64,000 nucleotides of DNA. It comes from Harmonia axyridis. Taxonomy: Eukaryota > Arthropoda > Insecta > Coleoptera > Coccinellidae. A program made the translations under genes and the position numbers. The stretch spans positions 6,262,001-6,326,000 of the forward strand of contig NC_059507.1 of assembly GCF_914767665.1 (NCBI RefSeq), in the 5' to 3' direction. Below the pieces are notes generated by a model. It saw only the letters and a program-made list of their open reading frames with translations. It ran no database searches and was not told where the DNA came from. Below are positions 56,842 to 64,000 of the stretch, piece after piece (within the stretch, counting starts at the first letter, position 1; every line of letters starts with the position of its first letter).

Positions 56842-59800
56842 ATGAAAGTTGAGTCTGTCGCAGAAGAAAAGAATATTGTGAGGTGAGTTTTTGTTCTAAA
56901 CTTTTATCTTAAATAAAGCCTCCGTTTTCGGATATTTCGTAAAATGTAGATGATGAAATCTCGAGTTGTTCCCATTATTTTAGTCGCTGTCCATGGCCAC
57001 CCCCACTGATTTCTATAAATGAGCACGTAATCCTTAATTCTCCTAATTACATCTATGTTCAAGAATTGTAGATATTGAAGAATATCGTCTTTTTTGGGAC
57101 TACTTTCTTCCAATATTGATTTTTCCAAAGTTAAAGCAACAGTTTGATGGCAGTGTAGGTGTTACCTAAAAGTTCAATATTGAATTCTATATCTCAAATT
57201 TTCCCGAAATTTCGGAAAACATCGTTTGTCTTTAACGTTCTCAAATTTGAAGGAACTGGGGAATATATGATTTCGAATTCTTTGAATTCTAGGAGTTGTT
57301 TGTGACGAGAAAAGTAGGTGCTCTCTTTAGAGAACTTTCCCCTTAGATTATTTTAAACGATCTCAAGGAATTCTATAATCTCGAATCTTTCTGTAATTTA
57401 CTTAACTCAGCAGTAATCATTAAGATGTGACGAAATTATGGTTTAATTTTCATGTAACCTTGGTCTTGACTTGTGTTTATATTTTTTGAGTTCTTGGTTT
57501 GGTATTAGATTAATGTAATAATTTTAGATCTAGATTGTTTCTATTGTTGTATGATCCAGTAAAATATAAGTAAATTTATAAGATATAAATATGTTGAAGG
57601 AGAAAAACTTATTGCAGTTTAATTATGATACATTTTACATTTGAAGGTGTTTAACACAACTGGACCTGGAAAATTGTCAAAGCTCAAAAATAATTGAAAT
57701 ATTAATTTAGAGTACACCATTGGCTCTCGAATTTTATTTAAATCTTGTTATTCCATTCAGAGAACCCATTCCATAATCACTGACAACCCATTCTATAATA
57801 ACAAGAAAATCGGTGAGGTATCGATTGTTGATGAGTAAGCAGTTCAAGAGTCATTAGGTATTATACTATTTCACTAATTGAGTAATTGTTAGAAATTTGA
57901 TTAGACTTTGGAATCAATTGAACTAACTTCTGTGAAATATTCAAGTGTTTATTTGGTTCATAAAGTATTATAATATTGGCTATACTTTACTAATCATACT
58001 GAAAGGAAATTGTATATGTAGTGTGTTTGTTTTAATATAGGCGTCTGTAAGACTTACCAAGCTTACAGCTTTGTCAAGTAGGTCATAATATTTTAGGCTT
58101 CAAAATCATCAAACTCTATATGTATAGTTGATGGGGGATTTCAAGTATTTTTCATGTTCGTTTTGTAGTTCTCTAATTTCTATTAGATTCTTTTCATACA
58201 TTTTTGATAAGGAGAAACACTGGGTCAGTTTTCATATAATTTTTTATGTTATGAATATCTTAGAGCACAGAAAGTCCTAGTTTCAGTGTCACACTGAAAA
58301 TTTTTCATTTCCTATTAAATAAATGAATTGGAAATTAATTTAATATAAATTTACTTCTATCTGGCTTAGCTTATTAACAGTGGAAAAAGGTGCTTCCTTC
58401 AGTGAGTCCTCTTTACAAATCATTCAAACCTGTTCAAGGAATATTTAAATCAGAGTATTACTTCTATATGGTTCCAAAGGATAATTTTTCATTTTAGTCA
58501 CTAAATTCCTTCTTTCTATCTATTAAGTTATTCAAATTAAACACGTTGTAAATCAATATATCATTATTTACAGAGTTAATGTACATGTTAATCAGCGTAT
58601 AGCATTATTTACATATGACACTGAGTTCCGTACTAAACTTATCAAATCAATCTTAACAACTGAAAATTACTAGAAGGTACTCAATTTCATTTTCCTCGAA
58701 AGATTCCAAAGTCTTGTCACTGAAAATAGTAGTAGTAACTGTTATCTTTCGCCTTTAGTATATTTAAAATAATAAAATGAAATCTAGAGAGAAGATTCTT
58801 TTCTATTTTCTAATTCCTTCCAACATTTAATTGATTTGTTTCCACATCACTTTGTTCAGGGAACGAGTGCTCAAAGAATATATAAGAAGAAACTGTCCTA
58901 AAAATTTGAGAAGACAACAAAAAACTGAAACAATCCAATACTTAACTATTTCTGCTAATTTTTATTCCAAAGTGCTGAAATGAAATTCGATAATGATTCT
59001 TCTGAAATTAATAATAAATTAAAGAACTGTTTGCAAAAAAAAAATGGTAATATCTGGTCTGGATAGACCTTACAAATATATTGTTTTCAGATATCCAGTC
59101 AAAACAATAAAATGATAGAAAATTATCTTGAAAAAATAAGAAAAGATAGGGTCACAGGATAATATTGAGGTATTTTTTTGCGAAAAGATTTTATTTGACC
59201 TGATAAATGTAAAGGAAAACATAATTTTTTGAGATTAACAATTTCCATCTATTGAAAGTTGAATCTGTTGTAACTGATACGTAAAATGGAAATATAAGTC
59301 TTGCATTGCATGCAATTAGGCAGAATAAATTAATTTCAATGATATATTTACATTTAGATAATTACTATGCTAGTACTATTAGATTCAATAGAAACTACTA
59401 CTGTAATTGTATTTTGAAAATACTTTATCTGATAATTACTGATGAAGTGTTACTAAAACTGATTATTGATTTGATAATTCATTTATTTTTTAGTTTTCAA
59501 GTTGTTTTTTTTTTCTTTCAGCGGTTCCATGACATGTTTATCCAATCCCAGCATTTGGTCCCAGGTAGTAGTACAAGCAGTGTTGTGTCAAGCCATTCAA
59601 GAAAACGTAAAGCAGATTTTTACACGTCATCTTCATCCGGTGGCAGTGGAATCGCAGCTGGTATACAACAAATTATCAGTGGCGGTACGTCGGGCAATGA
59701 CGTATATTTGCCCACAAATTCAGCCCACACAGTAACTAGTTCTAGTCAAACGGATCAAAACCATGTTAGTCCCATCCCGGGTTCCAATAATCAGCAGCAC

Positions 59801-62800
59801 TTGTTCATCAGACCGTCCACAATCAAATTACTAGACGGCTATCAGCGGAGCGGACAAAAAGTGAGTGTATTTAATTGTCAATTGTTATTTGGAGGGGGCA
59901 GTTTGCCCCCTTAAGCTGAATGGCAATCCTCTTCAAGAATTGGCAGTAGGGACAACGAATTTTGATTTTTTTTATGGGATTTCTTCTCTATTCCTTTCAT
60001 TGATATTTATTATATCAAGAGGTATTCTTGCTAAAACTGTTTTAGGATATTTCGTACAATGGAGATGATGAAATCTCGAGTTGTTCCCATTATTTTAGTC
60101 GCTGTCCATGGCCACCCCCACTGATTTCTATAAATGAGCATGTAATCGTTAATTCTCCTAATTACATCTATTTCCAAGAATTGTAGATATTGAAGAATAT
60201 CGTCTTCTTTGGGACTACTATGTTCCAATATTGATTTTTCCAAAGTTAAAGCAACAGTTTGATGGCAGTGTAGGTGTTACCTAAAAGTTCAATATTTTAT
60301 TTATTTATTCATTCAGTTTCGGGATACAAACAGGAATACTCCCAGAAAAGTATCCTCTAATACTTAAAAAATTACTTTAACAACATCCTATGATGTACAT
60401 ATGTGGCAACATAACATGAAATAATAAAATAATCACTGAAAGAAAACTTCTCTGATACTCCGCTTAAATGATTTCAAATTTACATTAAATGGGTCTAATT
60501 CATTACAATATTGATTAAATAAACTACACATTCTCACGATAGGCGAATTCCTGCCAAGATTCGTATTGAATCTACTGTGAACAAGTAATTTTTTATTCCT
60601 AAATGTTCTCGTAGGAACGTGATAAAGTATCATGGAAATCAAGTCGGATGAATCATAAAAGTTATTCACGGTCTTGAAGAGGAAAATCAGATCCGATTTT
60701 ATCCTTCGGTGCTCTAAAAGTTCAATATGATAATGAGATCTTATTTGGTTTATACCTGTAGTGATGTAAATACCAGTCATTTTGTAATGTAAGAATCTAA
60801 TAAGTCTATTTTGCAATCTCTCTAACCTTTGCTTATGCACAGTATAATAAGGATTCCATATAATACTGGCAAAATTGATTCTGCTGTGAATAAAAGTAAA
60901 GTATATTGCTTTCATAGCTGACTCGTTGTTAAAATCCCTACAAATCCTGCAAAGGAAACCCAAAGACCTACCGGCAGAAGCAATGAGAGTATCGATGTGA
61001 GCACCGAATGACAGTTTTGAGTCGAAAATCATCCCCAAATCTCTAATCCGATCCACCTTCTTCACCTCACAACCAACCAATCGATACTGAAACCCAATAT
61101 TTGTACGGCTTCTAGAGAATGACATGAATGAACATTTATTTACATTCAGATCTAATTCATTTCGTCTACAATAATCTGAGAACGCATCAAGATCTTTCTG
61201 AACCTCTACACAGTCTCTTACCGATCTTATCTGTTTGAACATCTTCAAATCATCTGCGTAAAGGATCATATCATCATATCAAGAGGTATTCTTGCTGAAA
61301 CTGTTTGTAGATATTAGTTACGATGAGCAATACCTGTAGCTTATTGATTTAAGACATTTTCAAGAAATAATAAACCATTTTTAAAAATTTCCAATATTTT
61401 TTATACAGGTTTTAATGAGGTTACCTTTTTTTTTTTAGAGAAAAGCGTGGTCGCCAAAAGGTAATGGTGATAGCGGGGAATCTGTTACACATTCAGATTG
61501 CAGAAGTGCAACAAACACGACGGCCCACAGCAAGGTTTCAGCGGCTCCGGGGGCTAACCCCCAGCCGCAAGGTAAGAAAAAATGTAATGAACATTTTTTT
61601 AATTATTTTTTGGCTTGTGGATTAAACGCTTGTTCGTTCGCCCAGACAGTTATCTCAATTGAAGGAAATTATCTAGAACTTAATCATTTTCTGTCGGATT
61701 GATGCAAATTAGTTTTTTACCACACAAAATTCTATCAAGTTTGTATGAGCTGATTTTTTTATCAGTTATGTCAAAATTCAGTGGATGGATGGATATCTGG
61801 GTAGAGAAGAAGAAGAAGAAGATGGATTAATATCTATAGATTCTGTGACTTTTGTTTAACCCAGAGAAAGTTATATTATTCTTTAAAACCATTAGTTCTT
61901 TTATTCTTCAATATTGTGATCTAGTGTATTATTAAGGATTAACTATTCAATTGACCACCTCAGATTAGACTTATTTTGGTGGCACACTTCTTTCTCTTCT
62001 TGTGTTGACATGGGTGAATATTATATCCAATTTCTTATTCTTATTAAAATTATGGAATGAATAAAAAAAAAATTAAATTCTCTTGCAATTTCCAGTTTTA
62101 CTTTTCAAAATGTATAGACTCCAAAATTTTTCTTTTTTCAATAAAAATTTGCCAACTATATGCATAAAATTTTGAATACGACGAATGGTTACAGAAGAAA
62201 TCTATCTCAGGGTTCTGATTCATGAATTTGAAAGTTTAAAAATCATATGACCTAAATTCATTTTCGATACTTTGTGATAGAACAGTTTAAGAAGTTTCTT
62301 CGAACTTTTTCCTTGCTTTGAGCAATATGTCTGAGATATTATGGCAACGCACTTGGGTCGAACCACTGAGCTTAATTAAATTTAAGAGATATTAAGAAAA
62401 GACCAACAACTTTAAATAACCACAACATGGTTTTATGCAAACGAAAACATGCAAGTATTTTGAAATTGATGGCCTTTTGTTAATTTAGTTGATAGTAAAA
62501 TAAATACGGAATTTAGGAGGTTGCATTCTCACATTTTATTTTTATGAGGATGAAATAAACAGTATATCTCAATTACGTTTGGAATAAATAAAGTTCTTTT
62601 TGTACTCAATACTATACTTGAAAGCTGAAGAAATAGTACTCTATAACATTTCGTCACGATGTCTGTGTTTTCCGTATTTTGAGCTGGGATTTCCTCCTCA
62701 AATTCAATTCTGTCTGACTGGCTGTAAAGAAGATAACTTTTGAGCGGAAGACCTAGAAACTTGTAATTTTGTTCGTTAAGAGGAGTTAACTAGGGTTTCT

Positions 62801-63921
62801 GTTTGAAATTTTGCTTTCCTGATAATTACAATACTACTTATTCGATTCAGATGAATTTTTATATTTAGATAGGAAATGGCATTTCAAGCTTCATGCAAAA
62901 TTTCATGTTGATTGTTTTATCGGAACTATAGACAACTCAAACAGAATACCCACCGAGTTGAAATTTGGCGAGTAAATGCATATTAAATGAATTGTACATG
63001 AGAATAAACAAGCAGGGCGGTAAAGCAATATTTTCTGTTTCATTCCAAATAAGAATTGTTATAGCAGCCTAATTTTGAGTATAATCGAGAGTTGAGATGT
63101 CAGACATTAAATTTTTTTCATCTATTCATTTATGTTATCATATGTTCATGAATAATAAAAAATATTCTTTATATTGAAGAAAAAATGATTTATTAGGATG
63201 TCAGAATTCTGTAAATACATGTTGGTTCTCAATTTCAGCAAGTTCAGGTAGTGGCGCAGATGGCGACTACCAGCTCGTTCAACATGAAGTCCTTTTTTCT
63301 ATGGCTAACCAATATGAGGTGCTCGAATTCTTGGGTAGAGGAACCTTCGGCCAAGTGGTTAAATGCTGGAAAAAGGGCACTAACGAAATTGTCGCCATTA
63401 AAATCCTCAAAAATCATCCGTCTTATGCTAGACAGGTGAGTACTCAAAACTAGTTAAACATAGTCAATGTCATGGACCGTGCAATTCCCTTATCAAATTT
63501 TCACCATTTTTACACAACCAGTTAAGATTGTATAGCAATCTTCAATGAAATTTTCAAATGAACTATGGTAATAGTTCAAATGAACTATGGTAATAGTTCA
63601 AATGAACTATGATGATAGTTCAAATGAAAATTTTTCCCCATTCCGCTACAACCATAATGTAAACTATATTTTTATTAATTTCTCTAACAGGGTCAGATAG
63701 AGGTCAGCATTCTGTCAAGATTAAGTCAGGAAAATGCTGATGAATTCAATTTCGTTCGAGCATATGAATGTTTCCAACACAAACATCATACCTGCCTGGT
63801 TTTCGAAATGTTGGAGCAAAACTTATACGACTTCTTGAAGCAGAATAAGTTTAGCCCCCTGCCTCTAAAATACATAAGACCGATCTTACAACAAGTACTG
63901 ACAGCGTTGCTGAAATTGAAG
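56842..63921 (+). CDS. Homeodomain-interacting protein kinase (HIPK), 5' part
   Basis: Nuclear serine/threonine (DYRK-related) kinase acting on transcription factors and corepressors. Only the 5' part is present; the gene continues past the window. Exons: a first exon ending at 56877 or 56882, then 59522-59860, 61439-61571, 63239-63435 and 63691-63921. An ATG at 56842 (MKVESVAEEKN) is in frame if the donor at 56878 is used; otherwise translation starts at 59534 (MFIQSQHLVPG). Exon 2 is Ser/Gly-rich, with STIKLLDGYQRSGQK matching the vertebrate HIPK linker. The kinase domain begins GDYQLVQHEVLFSM, then YEVLEFLGRGTFGQVVKCW (Gly loop) and VAIKILKNHPSYARQ (catalytic Lys), followed by FVRAYECFQHKHHTCLVFEM and LYDFLKQNKFSPLPLKYIRP. 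Identity to human HIPK1/2 here is very high. The catalytic loop and the rest lie outside. Intron 1 is 2.6 kb. Confidence 0.93.
56924..57183. repeat. 260 bp repeat, copy 1 (HIPK intron 1)
   Basis: Runs from GGATATTTCGTAAAATG to AAAAGTTCAATATT. It is repeated at 60042-60298 with few changes. On the minus strand it holds a 74-codon frame, MEKSILEESSPKKDDILQYL onward, which is open in both copies with several amino-acid differences. No family recognised. Confidence 0.75.
57184..59521. other. HIPK intron 1
   Basis: AT-rich intronic DNA with no recognised gene or element. Ends in a strong acceptor (TTTTTTTTTCTTTCAG). Confidence 0.5.
60012..60041. repeat. 30 bp direct repeat, left (partner 61276-61305)
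   Basis: ATATCAAGAGGTATTCTTGC plus ten more bases occurs at 60012-60041 and again at 61276-61305 with one mismatch. The spacing makes it a likely target-site duplication around the inserted block 60042-61275. Confidence 0.7.
60042..60298. repeat. 260 bp repeat, copy 2 (HIPK intron 2)
   Basis: Nearly identical to 56924-57183. It is joined at its right edge (AAAAGTTCAATATT) to the simple-repeat tail of the reverse-transcriptase relic. It lies inside the pair of 30 bp direct repeats that bound that insertion. Confidence 0.75.
60299..61275 (-). pseudogene. Non-LTR retrotransposon, severely 5'-truncated
   Basis: Minus-strand frame of 278 codons (60433-61269) that starts exactly at the catalytic box (ILYADDLKMF) and continues through the thumb and C-terminal part (KCSFMSFSRSR, IIWNPYYTVHKQRLERLQNR) to a stop. 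The 3' region ends in AATAAATAAATA. The frame has no stops, so the copy is fairly young. The palm before YADD, the endonuclease and ORF1 are absent. It is a different family from the relic at 18517-20010. Confidence 0.85.
61276..61305. repeat. 30 bp direct repeat, right (partner 60012-60041)
   Basis: Right copy of the putative target duplication; the one mismatch is at the 22nd base. Confidence 0.7.
61572..63238. other. HIPK intron 3
   Basis: AT-rich intron with a short AGA-triplet run (AGAAGAAGAAGAAGAAGATG near 61806). No gene or element recognised. Ends in the acceptor TCTCAATTTCAG. Confidence 0.5.
63553..63630. repeat. 22 bp minisatellite in a HIPK intron
   Basis: Just over three tandem copies of CAAATGAACTATGGTAATAG plus TT. 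Each unit contains the inverted pair ATAGTTC-AAAT-GAACTAT (7 bp stem, 4 base loop). The third unit differs at two bases (ATGATGATAG). Confidence 0.85.
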
Positions 63922-64000
63922 GTGAGTCTTTTGTATTGATATTAAAATATGAGAATTCAAGTGTGGACTTGGATTTGAATGTTTGCCTATTGTAAATGAA

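Noticed and set aside
1..64000. CRISPR array, operons or a prokaryotic defence island
   Set aside because: Split genes with GT-AG introns, metazoan protein families and animal transposons throughout; no regularly spaced repeats of CRISPR type.

Overview
The window is a 64 kb, AT-rich stretch of animal nuclear DNA, almost certainly from an insect. Genes are split by short introns with GT-AG borders. The conserved genes have insect or general metazoan counterparts: delta-type sarcoglycan, Pod1/coronin-7, NF-YA, KICS2, METTL26, Calpain-D/small optic lobes and HIPK. Mobile DNA is a dense mix of Tc1/mariner, piggyBac, hAT, Harbinger-like and non-LTR remnants. A beetle, perhaps a ladybird, is my best guess from the style of the mariner copies; this is inference only. 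No bacterial-type operons, CRISPR arrays or rRNA genes were seen, and tRNAs could not be searched for properly.

Region 1 (1-10760) is almost gene-free repeat territory. It holds a mariner copy at 441-1369, a hAT remnant with a second mariner copy nested in it (about 2450-4740), a tandem array of a roughly 460-480 bp repeat (5508-6650), a decayed mariner piece, two long direct repeats ending in hairpins (7271-7925, 8708-9533) and a short Crypton-like relic (9534-10000).

Region 2 (10765-23448, + strand) is a four-exon sarcoglycan gene. Its introns hold a third mariner copy, two large palindromic Tc1-type dimers (13257-15240 and 16591-18512), a 5'-truncated reverse-transcriptase relic and a second array of the same tandem repeat.

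Region 3 (25229-46842) is gene-dense. It has a single-exon uncharacterised gene (-) with a TIR element just upstream of its ATG; the 12-exon pod1 (+); NF-YA (+) with a cluster of CCAAT boxes upstream; KICS2 (-), convergent with NF-YA and carrying a piggyBac remnant in an intron; and METTL26 (+), divergent from KICS2.

Region 4 (46843-63921) has the 16-exon calpain small optic lobes (-), with a fourth mariner copy in its last intron, then the 5' half of HIPK (+), which runs off the right edge inside the kinase domain. HIPK introns carry a truncated non-LTR element with an apparent 30 bp target duplication and a 260 bp repeat found twice.

The genes do not form one pathway: they cover the muscle/dystrophin complex, actin and Golgi traffic, CCAAT transcription, nutrient sensing by TORC1, proteolysis in neural development, and kinase signalling. 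Exon borders were set by hand; reading phases agree across every junction given for sarcoglycan, pod1, NF-YA, KICS2, METTL26 and calpain. I found no convincing new biological system. The most unusual structures are the two mirror-image transposon dimers, the mariner family whose four copies share one internal deletion, and the chimeric retro-insertion in HIPK.
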